A DNA stretch of 64,000 nt from Knoellia sinensis KCTC 19936 (lineage in GTDB: Bacteria; Actinomycetota; Actinomycetes; Actinomycetales; Dermatophilaceae). Shown here piece by piece: positions 45,132 through 52,665 of this stretch. The notes below the pieces were generated by a model. That model saw nothing but the letters and a program-made list of their open reading frames with translations. It searched no databases and was not told where the DNA came from. Position numbers and translations under genes: made by a program. The stretch covers positions 248,001 through 312,000 of the forward strand of contig NZ_AVPJ01000003.1 of assembly GCF_000768705.1 (NCBI RefSeq), in the 5' to 3' direction. Within the stretch, counting starts at the first letter, position 1; every line of letters starts with the position of its first letter.

Positions 45132-45635
45132 TCAGGAGTGGCCGGGATCGAGCCCCAAGGAGGCGAGCGCCTTCCGAGCGATGTCGTAGGGGTCACCCTC
45201 GGTGGACACGGTCACACCGTGCTCGTCGGCACCGAGCGGCTCCAGCGCCGAGACGTCGTCCTTCAGATGCTGAGCCCCCTCGGCCCCGACCCGGTTTCGC
45301 AGCGTCGCCCGGTTCGCCGTCACGTGGCAGAAGCGCACGTGCGGCCGCCCCTTCCGAAGGGCGTCCCGATCCCTGCGCCGCAGCGCCGGACAGCAGAGGA
45401 CGGCATCACGGCCGGTCGACTCGTATCCGTCGATCCACGACCCGACGACCTTGAGCCAGTTGTCCATACCCGCGTCGTCGAGCGTCCCCGCCCGATAGGC
45501 CTCGCGGTCGGCCGGCTCGAAGAAGGCCTCGCCCTCGATGAAGTCCCACGATGTCTCCGCCGCGATGGCCCGCCCGACCGAGGTCTTCCCAGAGCCGGAG
45601 ACACCCATCACGACAATCACGTCACTGGTGTCCAT
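45132..45635 (-). CDS. gntK: gluconokinase, GntK type
   Basis: This 167-residue P-loop kinase has Walker A 'MGVSGSGKTSVG' (residues 10-21) and 'DFIEGEAFF' (GntK usually has EGDxxHP here; this one has EGEAFFEP). It also has 'LDDAGMDNWL' and 'VLCCPALRRRDRDALRKG' (normally CSALKRxYRDxLR), and should phosphorylate gluconate to 6-phosphogluconate. The substrate loop deviates, so another small sugar acid is possible. Leaderless ATG start with TAGCCT six bases upstream. Confidence 0.8.
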   Translation of the reverse strand: MDTSDVIVVMGVSGSGKTSVGRAIAAETSWDFIEGEAFFEPADREAYRAGTLDDAGMDNWLKVVGSWIDGYESTGRDAVLCCPALRRRDRDALRKGRPHVRFCHVTANRATLRNRVGAEGAQHLKDDVSALEPLGADEHGVTVSTEGDPYDIARKALASLGLDPGHS

Positions 45636-45641
45636 GCTTCG

Positions 45642-45647
45642 AGGCTA
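45642..45647 (-). promoter_or_regulatory. -10 element of leaderless gntK
   Basis: TAGCCT on the minus strand, six bases before the ATG at 45635, no ribosome-binding site. Confidence 0.5.
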
Positions 45648-45668
45648 CGCCCGCTGGGTTGTGAGGGC

Positions 45669-45706
45669 GAGTGCCAAAGGAGTCACCACTGACGCCTCTG
45701 GCACTC
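45669..45706. repeat. 17-base inverted repeat between gntK and mtr
   Basis: GAGTGCCAAAGGAGTCA (45669-45685), four bases, then TGACGCCTCTGGCACTC (45690-45706); arms match at 15 of 17 positions. It lies between divergent leaderless promoters and could be an operator, a hairpin or an interspersed repeat. Confidence 0.75.
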
Positions 45707-45738
45707 ACGGCGGGTCCGACGGCCGGGACCACACGGCA

Positions 45739-45744
45739 TACGCT
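45739..45744 (+). promoter_or_regulatory. -10 element of leaderless mtr
   Basis: TACGCT is six bases before the ATG at 45751 and overlaps a GGCATAC motif (45735-45741). Confidence 0.5.
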
Positions 45745-45750
45745 GAATTC

Positions 45751-47175
45751 ATGGCGCGTCACCACGACCTCATCATCATCGGCACAGGGTCGGGCAACTC
45801 GCTCATCACGCCCGAACTCGAGGGGCTCGACATCGCGATCGTCGAGGAGGGCACCTTCGGCGGCACCTGCCTCAACGTCGGCTGCATCCCGACGAAGATG
45901 CTCGTCCTGCCCGCCGACCGTGTCGTGGACGCGCACGAGGCCGAAAGGCTCGGCGTCACCATCGGCGGCGACGTGACCGTCGACTGGCCTGCGATTCGCG
46001 ACCGTATCTTCACCGACCGCATCGACCTCATCGCAGCTGGCGGCGAGGACTACCGACGTGGTCAGAACTTCGTGACCGTGTATGCCGTCCGCGCCCGTTT
46101 CGTCGGTCCGCGTCGGCTGGCGCTGGAGTCGGGTGAGGCGATCACCGCGGACCGCATCGTCGTCGCGGCCGGATCGCGTGCCGACCTGCTCGACGTCGAC
46201 GGTCTCGACCAGGCGGACCCGGCGCGCGGCGTCCACACGAGTGACACCGTCATGCGCATGGACGAGTTGCCTCGCCGGATGGCCATCGTGGGCGGCGGGT
46301 TCGTGGCGTGCGAGTTCGCCCACGTCTTCAGCGCTCTCGGCGTCGAGGTGACCCAGATCCAGCGGTCGGGCGCGCTGCTGCGAAGCGAGGAGGCCGAGAT
46401 CTCGCAGCGCTACACGGAGTTGGCGCACGGCCGTCACGACCTCCGGCTCGACACACAGGTCGAGTCGGCCACCCGCGACTCCGCGACCGGCGCGTGGACG
46501 CTCGCGCTCAAGGGTCGTGATGGCGCCACGGACGTCGAGGTGGACACCGTGCTCGTGGCCGTGGGCCGCACGCCCAACGGGCCCCGGCTCGAGGTCGAGG
46601 CCGGCGGCATCGAGGTGGACGAGGACAGGGTGGTCATCGTGGACGCGCAGCAGCGCACGACTGCCGAGGGCGTCTGGGCCCTGGGCGACGTCGCGAACCC
46701 CTGGCAGCTCAAGCACGTCGCCAACCACGAGGCCCGGGTCGTCGCCCACAACCTCGCAGTCGACACGGGGCGCCACGCGGACGCCGATGCCAAGCCGGTC
46801 GAGGCCGACCACCGCTACGTCCCGCACGCGGTGTTCGGTCATCCGCAGGTCGCCGCGTTCGGACCGACCCGGGCCGAGCTCGACGCGGCGGGGACCGACC
46901 ACGTGAGCTACACGCAGTCGTTCGGCGACACGGCATACGGATGGGCGTTGGAGGACACGACCGGCATCCTGACGATCCACGCGGACCCGGCCACCGGGCT
47001 CATTCTCGCTGCGCACTGCATGGGCCCGCACGCCTCCACGCTGATCCAGCCGCTCATCCAGGCGGCGTCCTTCGGGCAGAAGGCTCGTGACGTCGCACGT
47101 GGTCAGTACTGGATTCACCCCGCACTCGCCGAGGTGGTCGAGAACGCCCTCCTCGGCCTCGACCTCACCGACTGA
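45751..47175 (+). CDS. mtr: mycothione reductase
   Basis: This 474-residue pyridine-nucleotide disulfide oxidoreductase has 'LIIIGTGSGNSLI' (FAD loop; the SGN variant is typical of mycothione reductases), redox cysteines C40 and C45 in 'GGTCLNVGCIPTK', 'AIVGGGFVACEFAHVFSALG' (NADPH site), 'GVWALGDVAN' and the catalytic H456/E461 pair ('HPALAEVVE'). It recycles oxidised mycothiol, the actinobacterial thiol. ATG start at 45751; the longer frame is antisense to gntK. Confidence 0.94.
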   Translation: MARHHDLIIIGTGSGNSLITPELEGLDIAIVEEGTFGGTCLNVGCIPTKMLVLPADRVVDAHEAERLGVTIGGDVTVDWPAIRDRIFTDRIDLIAAGGEDYRRGQNFVTVYAVRARFVGPRRLALESGEAITADRIVVAAGSRADLLDVDGLDQADPARGVHTSDTVMRMDELPRRMAIVGGGFVACEFAHVFSALGVEVTQIQRSGALLRSEEAEISQRYTELAHGRHDLRLDTQVESATRDSATGAWTLALKGRDGATDVEVDTVLVAVGRTPNGPRLEVEAGGIEVDEDRVVIVDAQQRTTAEGVWALGDVANPWQLKHVANHEARVVAHNLAVDTGRHADADAKPVEADHRYVPHAVFGHPQVAAFGPTRAELDAAGTDHVSYTQSFGDTAYGWALEDTTGILTIHADPATGLILAAHCMGPHASTLIQPLIQAASFGQKARDVARGQYWIHPALAEVVENALLGLDLTD

Positions 47176-47183
47176 CCCTCCGG

Positions 47184-48470
47184 TCAGGGCGTGGGGCTGC
47201 GGGCGTCGTATCGCAGGAACCCGGGTGTGACCCGCGCGAGCACGAACATCGCTGCGACACAGGCCAACCCGCCAACGACAGCCATCATGCCCTCACCGAT
47301 TCCCTCGGCAACGAACCCGCCGAGGAACTCACCCAACCGCGGTCCGCCCGCCACGACGACGATGAACACGCCCTGAAGGCGTCCGCGCAGGTGGTCCGGT
47401 GTCGCCGACTGCAGGATCGTCGTCCGGAACACCGCACTCACCGAGTCGGCCCCACCGGCGATCGCCATCGCGGCGAGCCCCACCCAGAGCGCCTGCTCGC
47501 GCGTGAGCACCTCCCCCGCTGCGAGCATCGCGGCACCGAGTCCGGCGATCGCGGCACCCCACCCGACGATCGAGATGAGGATCGCGCGGCCCTGGTGGAT
47601 CACCGTGCCCAGCCGACCGGAGAAGAACATCGCCCCGATCCCACCTACCGCGGCCGCCGCGGTGAGCGCGCCGACCGTGGTCGCGCCCCCGCCGAAGATC
47701 ACGGCACCTGCCGCCGGGAAGAGCACGCGCGGCTGGGCCAGCACCATCGCGCAGATGTCGGCGATGAACGTCATGCGCACATTGGGGCGCGTCGCGAGGA
47801 ACGCGAAGCCGTCGAGAACCGACCGTATGCCGGGTGCTCGCCTCGACGGCTCGCTCTCACCTTGGTCGCCGGATTCCGGTGGAAGAGAGGGCAATCGGGC
47901 CAATCCCCACAGCGCCGCCGTCGTGATGAGGGCGTCGACGGTGTAGGCCGTCCTGAAGCCACCCCAGTCGACGAGGACGCCGGCGAGCAACGGGCCGATG
48001 GTCATCGACGCGTTCATCGCGAACACCGACAGGGCGTTGGCCGCCGGCAACTGGTCGCGTCGCAGGATGCGCGGATAGATGGACGTGCGTGCCGGGCTGG
48101 CCACCGCGAAGGCGGCGTTCCACGCTGCGACGAGGACATAGAGCACCCACACCTGGGTGTTCCCCACCCACGCCTGGAGGGCGCAGAGCACCGAGACGAC
48201 GAACGCCACTGACTGCGCAATGAGTCCGACGATGCGCCGGTCGAAGTGGTCGACCAAGGTCCCGCCATAGAGCCCCATCACGACCAGGGGGATCAGCGCA
48301 CACAGCCCCACGATGCCCACTGACGCCGTCGACCGCGTCAGGTCGTAGACCTGCAGGCCGATGGCGACCACCGCGAGCTGGGATCCGACGTTCGAGAGGG
48401 TGAAGCCGGCATACAGGCGTCGATAGTCCGCATTGCTCCGCAACGGTTCGAGGTCGAGGAGCAGCGGCAC
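47184..48470 (-). CDS. MFS transporter, EntS-like (MFS_3)
   Basis: This 428-residue exporter has about 11-12 spans. It begins 'LEPLRSNADYRRLYAGFTLSNVGSQLAVVAIGLQVYDLT', the standard start of EntS-like exporters, with 'YGGTLVDHFDRR' after span 2 and 'FLATRPNVRMTFIADICAM' mid-protein. A siderophore or drug could be the substrate; no siderophore genes are near. Leaderless GTG start. It converges on mtr with 8 bases between stops. Confidence 0.83.
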   Translation of the reverse strand: MPLLLDLEPLRSNADYRRLYAGFTLSNVGSQLAVVAIGLQVYDLTRSTASVGIVGLCALIPLVVMGLYGGTLVDHFDRRIVGLIAQSVAFVVSVLCALQAWVGNTQVWVLYVLVAAWNAAFAVASPARTSIYPRILRRDQLPAANALSVFAMNASMTIGPLLAGVLVDWGGFRTAYTVDALITTAALWGLARLPSLPPESGDQGESEPSRRAPGIRSVLDGFAFLATRPNVRMTFIADICAMVLAQPRVLFPAAGAVIFGGGATTVGALTAAAAVGGIGAMFFSGRLGTVIHQGRAILISIVGWGAAIAGLGAAMLAAGEVLTREQALWVGLAAMAIAGGADSVSAVFRTTILQSATPDHLRGRLQGVFIVVVAGGPRLGEFLGGFVAEGIGEGMMAVVGGLACVAAMFVLARVTPGFLRYDARSPTP

Positions 48471-48476
48471 CCTGTG

Positions 48477-48482
48477 ACCTTA
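48477..48482 (-). promoter_or_regulatory. -10 element of leaderless MFS gene
   Basis: TAAGGT on the minus strand, six bases before the GTG at 48470. Confidence 0.45.
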
Positions 48483-49211
48483 TGGTGAGCGGCGGGTGAG
48501 GCAGTACACACGCCCCACGGGGTCACGCATGACCGTCCATTCGTCGGGATTCGGCTCACCGACGAAGGTGGCGCCCGCGGCTTCGTGGGTGACGCGGCTT
48601 GCGCCGCGGTCGTGGCACGCGAAGTCGACGTGCGCCCCCACCTCGCCCGTCACGGTGTCGAGTCGTTGGAGGAGCAGACCGATGGGTATGCCGTCCGGCC
48701 GAGCGAGTCGCTCGAACTCTCGTCCCGCAGGGCGACGGTTCCAGCCCGTCAGCTTCTCCCAGAAGGAGCACTCCTGGTCGAAGAGCGTGGAGGGGATGTC
48801 GAGGCAGACCTGATCGAGGAGGTCGGGTTCGCCGATGCGGATCTGGGTGGTCGGCGACCCAGCGTGTGCCCACGACGTGATGCAGAACGTGAAGCCGCCC
48901 GGTGAACGCATGACGATCACGGTCCCGTCGGGGTAGCGATGCACGACTGTCGCACCGAGCCGTGCCGCTTCGGCGGCGCCAGCGCCGACGTCATCCACGT
49001 CCAGGTCGAGGTGCACCCCGCCACCGCTGAAGACGCGCTGGACCTTGACCCACGGGTCGCCACCTTCGGGGATCAGCGTCGCGAACTCTTCCCGCTCGCC
49101 GCGCCTGGTCGAGATTCGGGTCCGAGTGACGTTCTGCCAGAAGGCTTCCGATGCGTCAGCATCACCCTCGACCGTGTCGAGGAACGCCCATATCCACTTG
49201 ATGCCGATCAT
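48480..49211 (-). CDS. VOC (glyoxalase-like) family protein, two domains
   Basis: This 243-residue protein has two glyoxalase/bleomycin-resistance-like repeats: residues ~5-120 (starting 'KWIWAFLDTVEGDADASEAFW', ending 'VIVMRSPGGFTFCI') and ~130-240 ('QVCLDIPSTLFDQECSFWEKLTGW', ending 'TVMRDPVGRVYCLT'). The proteins bind small molecules, often with metal; function unknown. The ATG overlaps the menC stop by four bases. The stop lies over the promoter of the next gene. Confidence 0.78.
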   Translation of the reverse strand: MIGIKWIWAFLDTVEGDADASEAFWQNVTRTRISTRRGEREEFATLIPEGGDPWVKVQRVFSGGGVHLDLDVDDVGAGAAEAARLGATVVHRYPDGTVIVMRSPGGFTFCITSWAHAGSPTTQIRIGEPDLLDQVCLDIPSTLFDQECSFWEKLTGWNRRPAGREFERLARPDGIPIGLLLQRLDTVTGEVGAHVDFACHDRGASRVTHEAAGATFVGEPNPDEWTVMRDPVGRVYCLTRRSP

Positions 49212-50191
49212 GCTTCTTTCCAGCAGGACGCGACTCGCTCGCGCCACCACTGGATGCGGTCGGGCGAGGCGGCAAATCGGTCGAGGAGCGCGGGGTCGGG
49301 CGTGACACGGCGCACGGGGAGCGCACCACCGACTGGCACGAGCGAGTCGGTCGTGACGTCCCCCTCGAGCAAGGCAACCGTGCCGAGACCGCAGGCGTGG
49401 TCGAGCTGCGGAAGTGCCGCTGCGAGGGCGACGCACGCCGCCATTCCCACGCTCGTGTCAAGCGCCGACGAGACCACGGCAGGGAGCCCACACTGCTCGA
49501 CGACGTCGAGCGCTCGTCGGACTCCCCCGAGGGGTGCGGCCTTGATGACGATGAGGTCGGCCGCGTCGAGGTCGCGCACCCGCATCGGGTCCTCGGCCTT
49601 GCGGATCGACTCGTCCGCCGCCACAGGGACGTCGATCCCGTTGCGTGCCAAGGCGATTCGCAGATCGCGCAACTCCTCGACCGTGGCGCACGGCTGCTCC
49701 GCGTACTCGATGTCATATGCCGCGAGTCGCCCAAGAACGTCCGTCGCCGTGTCGACGTCCCACGCCCCGTTGGCGTCGACCCGGACCCGAGCGGAAGGTC
49801 CCATCGCGTCGCGAACCGCAGCGACACGGCATACGTCATCGTCTGTCGTCTGTCCGCGTTCGGCGACCTTGACCTTGGCGGTCGTCGCACCCGAGAAGCG
49901 TTGCAGGACACCGGAGACGGCGTGGGGGTCAACAGCCGGCACGGTGGCGTTGACGGGGACTGACTCGCGAACGGGCTCGGGCCATCCCTCCCACGCGGCC
50001 TCGACCGCCGCGGCGAGCCAGCGGCTGGCCTCGGGCGGGGCGTATTCGAGGAAGGCGCCGAACTCCCCCCAGCCTGTCGGCCCTTGGACGAGCGCAACCT
50101 CGCGCTCGGTCACGCCACGGAACTTCACCCGCATCGGGATCGAGACGACCCGCAGGCTGTCGAGGAGGTCGGTCAGACTGGGTGTGCTCAT
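49208..50191 (-). CDS. menC: o-succinylbenzoate synthase
   Basis: This 327-residue enolase-superfamily enzyme dehydrates SHCHC to o-succinylbenzoate. 'TTAKVKVAE' has the catalytic Lys pair; metal ligands are in 'VRVDANGAWDVDTA' (Asp), 'IEYAEQPC' (Glu) and 'VPVAADESIR' (Asp); 'LIVIKAAPLGG' has the second catalytic Lys. The short N-terminal domain ('RGVTEREVALVQGPTGWGEF') fits actinobacterial MenC. The ATG overlaps the stop of the VOC gene upstream. Confidence 0.93.
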   Translation of the reverse strand: MSTPSLTDLLDSLRVVSIPMRVKFRGVTEREVALVQGPTGWGEFGAFLEYAPPEASRWLAAAVEAAWEGWPEPVRESVPVNATVPAVDPHAVSGVLQRFSGATTAKVKVAERGQTTDDDVCRVAAVRDAMGPSARVRVDANGAWDVDTATDVLGRLAAYDIEYAEQPCATVEELRDLRIALARNGIDVPVAADESIRKAEDPMRVRDLDAADLIVIKAAPLGGVRRALDVVEQCGLPAVVSSALDTSVGMAACVALAAALPQLDHACGLGTVALLEGDVTTDSLVPVGGALPVRRVTPDPALLDRFAASPDRIQWWRERVASCWKEA

Positions 50192-50592
50192 CGGTCGCGC
50201 GACGAGAGGACGCAGAACTCGTTGCCCTCCGGATCGGCGAGCACGGTCCAGGTGACGTCCGCCGGTTGTCCGACATCGACGCGAGTCGCACCTCGTTCGA
50301 GCAGGGAGGCAATCTCCGCGTCGCGGTCCTGGGTGGTGTGGGGGGCGAGATCGATGTGCAGGCGGTTCTTGATCGTCTTGGCCTCCTCGACGCGGACGAA
50401 GACCAGCTCCTGCGGTTGGCGGCGCCACTCCTCGAGCGTGTCGATGGGGTCCTCGGTCGCCTCTGGTGGCGAGACGACGACCTCCTCGTCGTCCTCGTAG
50501 CCGATCTTCCAGCCCAACGTCTCCGCCCACCAGCGTGCTTGGGCTGCGTTGTCGTGGCAGTCGATGACGGTCGTGTACCAAAGCAGGGCCAT
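50188..50592 (-). CDS. VOC family protein, single domain
   Basis: This 134-residue glyoxalase-like protein has 'TTVIDCHDNAAQARWWAETLGW' and 'LHIDLAPHTTQDRDAEIASLLERGATRV', ending 'VLADPEGNEFCVL', the standard pattern of the Glyoxalase_6/VOC group in actinobacteria. It is cotranslated with menC and the second VOC gene. Function unknown. Leaderless ATG start (TAGGTT seven bases upstream). Confidence 0.85.
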   Translation of the reverse strand: MALLWYTTVIDCHDNAAQARWWAETLGWKIGYEDDEEVVVSPPEATEDPIDTLEEWRRQPQELVFVRVEEAKTIKNRLHIDLAPHTTQDRDAEIASLLERGATRVDVGQPADVTWTVLADPEGNEFCVLSSRDR

Positions 50593-50599
50593 ACGCCCG

Positions 50600-50605
50600 A
50601 ACCTA
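50600..50605 (-). promoter_or_regulatory. -10 element of the VOC-menC operon
   Basis: TAGGTT on the minus strand, seven bases before the ATG at 50592. Confidence 0.5.
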
Positions 50606-50696
50606 CTCGGGCGCCTGGACGGCGGAGCCGAGGGTTTGGGCCGTTCGCGTCATGCCGCACGAGACGCTCCGACGGCATCATGGAGGGATGCAGACC

Positions 50697-50933
50697 ATGA
50701 TCAGCATCGACTCAGCCCTCCTCAAGCAGGCACGTGGCTATGCCAAGCGGACCGGGCTCACCTGGAACGACTTCGCCGAGCAGGCGCTGCGTTCGCACTT
50801 GGAGACCGTCGATCCCGACGGCAAGGTCGAGACAGGCGCTGGCGAGGAACCGGGCGAGAAGACCCGCTTCGTCGTGGTTCCCGACGAACTGATCGAGGCC
50901 GAGGGCGACGCTGACTACATCTGGACGCGCTGA
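50697..50933 (+). CDS. ribbon-helix-helix protein, orphan antitoxin-like
   Basis: This 78-residue protein has an N-terminal RHH region ('ISIDSALLKQARGYAKRTGL', then 'TWNDFAEQALRSHLE') like VapB antitoxins. The acidic C-terminal half ('DELIEAEGDADYIWTR') could bind a toxin, but no toxin gene adjoins; the next gene is convergent. I chose the ATG at 50697 because GGAGGG lies nine bases upstream; ATGs at 50652 and 50688 have poorer spacing. Confidence 0.65.
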   Translation: MISIDSALLKQARGYAKRTGLTWNDFAEQALRSHLETVDPDGKVETGAGEEPGEKTRFVVVPDELIEAEGDADYIWTR

Positions 50934-50940
50934 CAGACGG

Positions 50941-51828
50941 CTACCCATCGGTGGCAACAGGCTGCTCAGGAGTCATCGCGCGAAGGTGAAGTGCTGCGTC
51001 ACGCGTTGAAACAATCGCCTCTCGGAACGAGCCGACCAGGTAGTTGCCGGATCCCAGCACCAAGACGTCCAGCTGCAGCCGATCCCACCCTCGGAGGAGC
51101 GGCGTCTGGGGCGCAACCGCGCGGGCCACGGCTTGAACCTTGTCGTGGGGAGCCGATCGGAGGTTGAAGAGAGTTCGCAGCAGCGTTGTGGGAACGATGC
51201 GCCCCTGACCCACGAGGTCGTTGGCCTTCGCCGCAGCGGTCAGCGTCGCGCACGCCATCGCCTCGTCAGGCAGGCTGCCACGCAGGAGCGCGGGTTGTGC
51301 TGCCACCGCTGTCGCCAGGAGGCGCCGCGAAGCGGTCAACACCTCCGTGCCGAAGAGGAGCTCCGAGACCCGCGTCAGTTCGTGGTCGATGCGAGCCACA
51401 CGTTCACGGAGTTCTGGCGGGACTCGGCTGAGGTCGATTTCCTCGTGGGGCAGGGCGTGGGCGTCGAGCGCAGTCAGGCGGTCCTCACCACCGACGAGGA
51501 GGGAGAGCCAACTCAGGATCTGCTCGTGCTTGGCCGGCGTGGGAGGAGGCGGCGGCGTGGGCGGCACCACGGGGCGTCCCCGACCGAGCTCCCTCGCGGT
51601 GTGCTCGAAGCCGCTCCCCTCGACCGGCCGCTTGCGGACGTTGACGACCTCGTTGTCGATGACAACGAGGTGAAGCAGGTCTCCGAGATTGCTGTTGCCC
51701 GGACCGCCGTAGTGGCGGTCATCCGGCTCGCCATAGGGGTAGTCGTCGAAGCCAGGCTCGCCCCTGCCTGCACCCCAATGCGGCTCGGGGTTTGGGTCCC
51801 GGTCGAAGCTCAGGATGTTGTCGTTCAT
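50941..51828 (-). CDS. hypothetical protein with proline-rich linker
   Basis: This 295-residue protein is not one I recognise. Residues 1-~45 are Gly/Pro/Asp-rich and tyrosine-containing; ~85-100 hold a poly-Pro stretch ('PPTPPPPPTP'). From ~100 on it is helical ('HEQILSWLSLLVGGEDRLTAL', 'PPELRERVARIDHELTRVSELLF') and ends with 'LQLDVLVLGSGNYLVGSFREAIV'. No signal peptide or membrane span. Coding is supported by the ATG start, length and GC-rich third positions. Bases 51829-51964 hold a DnaA box and the next operator. Confidence 0.6.
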   Translation of the reverse strand: MNDNILSFDRDPNPEPHWGAGRGEPGFDDYPYGEPDDRHYGGPGNSNLGDLLHLVVIDNEVVNVRKRPVEGSGFEHTARELGRGRPVVPPTPPPPPTPAKHEQILSWLSLLVGGEDRLTALDAHALPHEEIDLSRVPPELRERVARIDHELTRVSELLFGTEVLTASRRLLATAVAAQPALLRGSLPDEAMACATLTAAAKANDLVGQGRIVPTTLLRTLFNLRSAPHDKVQAVARAVAPQTPLLRGWDRLQLDVLVLGSGNYLVGSFREAIVSTRDAALHLRAMTPEQPVATDG

Positions 51829-51914
51829 GCGTTCCAGCCTCCGGTTCGAGTCGGACGGCCACCATGCCGCCCCGGGTTCGAACGGTGCCAGAAGACCGCG
51901 AGACGCCCGGCGAG

Positions 51915-51923
51915 TTATCCACA
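51915..51923. promoter_or_regulatory. perfect DnaA box
   Basis: TTATCCACA, the canonical 9-mer, lies in the divergent gap 41 bases before the vapB start. It is isolated, so it is not an origin. Confidence 0.45.
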
Positions 51924-51929
51924 GGCCAT

Positions 51930-51956
51930 TGCATCATGATGCGCGACCATGATGCA
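51930..51956. promoter_or_regulatory. palindromic operator candidate of the second vapBC
   Basis: GCATCATGATGC (51931-51942) is a perfect 12-base palindrome, and TGCATCATG (51930-51938) is repeated inverted as CATGATGCA (51948-51956), eight bases before the vapB ATG. This is the expected layout for RHH antitoxin autorepression; it differs from the first vapBC operator. Confidence 0.65.
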
Positions 51957-51964
51957 CTGATGCC

Positions 51965-52207
51965 ATGCGCACGACAGTGACCATCGCCGACGACGTCCTC
52001 AGGGAAGCTCGCCTCGAGGCGGCGCGCACCAACCAGAGCGTGAGCAGCGTTCTCGAGGCGGCGTTGCGAGAACATCTGGTGCGCACCCAGTCGGCGGCGC
52101 GGGTGGACTTTGTCCTCCCCACCTTCGGCGGCGGCGGTCTGCTCATCGACATCCTCGACAAGGAGGCGTTGGCCGAGGCCCTCGGAGACAACGAGCCCAT
52201 CGCATGA
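51965..52207 (+). CDS. vapB: VapB-type ribbon-helix-helix antitoxin
   Basis: This 80-residue protein has an N-terminal RHH ('RTTVTIADDVLREARLEAA', 'NQSVSSVLEAALREHL') and a C-terminal toxin-binding tail with 'FVLPTFGGGGLLIDILDKEAL', a glycine-rich pattern common in actinobacterial VapB. The stop overlaps the vapC start by four bases (ATGA). The palindrome just upstream should be its binding site. Confidence 0.85.
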   Translation: MRTTVTIADDVLREARLEAARTNQSVSSVLEAALREHLVRTQSAARVDFVLPTFGGGGLLIDILDKEALAEALGDNEPIA

Positions 52208-52665
52208 TCGTTTTCGACGTCAATGTCTTCGTCTACGCCATCGACAATGTGTCAACGCACCATGCGGAAGCGCGAGACGTCCTCCAGAGCAGCCTCGGTG
52301 GCTCGGAGACCGTCGCGATCCTGGAACCGACCCTGGTCAGCATGGCCCGGATCGTCACCCATCACAGGCTCATGGCGACCCCGTTGAGCCCTGAGGACGC
52401 GCTGGAGTTCTGCGAGGCCGTCCGCGGTGCACCGGCGGCGCTCCCATCTCCCCCGACTCCGAGGGCATGGGGCTACTTCCACGACCTGGTGACTCGGCTC
52501 GGCATGAGGGGTTCCGACCTCAGCGACGTGTGGCTGGCCGCACAGGCTCAAGCTCTGGGCGCGCGCTTCGTGACCTTCGACCGCGGCTTCAGGCGCTTCG
52601 CCGAGCTGGACGTCAGGATCCTCGGCACGCGACCGGCAGGCCCGGCGTTAGGCTCCGACGCGTGA
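52204..52665 (+). CDS. vapC: VapC-type PIN-domain toxin
   Basis: This 153-residue predicted Mg2+-dependent ribonuclease has PIN acids D5 ('VFDVNVFVYA'), E41 ('ILEPTLVSM'), D105/D108 ('SDLSDVWLAAQA') and D126 ('TFDRGFRRF'). It is coupled to its antitoxin. Its stop overlaps the GTG of menB (GTGA), so transcription from the vapBC promoter may also feed menB. Confidence 0.87.
   Translation: MIVFDVNVFVYAIDNVSTHHAEARDVLQSSLGGSETVAILEPTLVSMARIVTHHRLMATPLSPEDALEFCEAVRGAPAALPSPPTPRAWGYFHDLVTRLGMRGSDLSDVWLAAQAQALGARFVTFDRGFRRFAELDVRILGTRPAGPALGSDA
52649..52654 (+). promoter_or_regulatory. -10 element of leaderless menB, inside vapC end
   Basis: TAGGCT lies seven bases before the menB GTG at 52662, within the last codons of vapC, with no ribosome-binding site. 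Confidence 0.45.
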
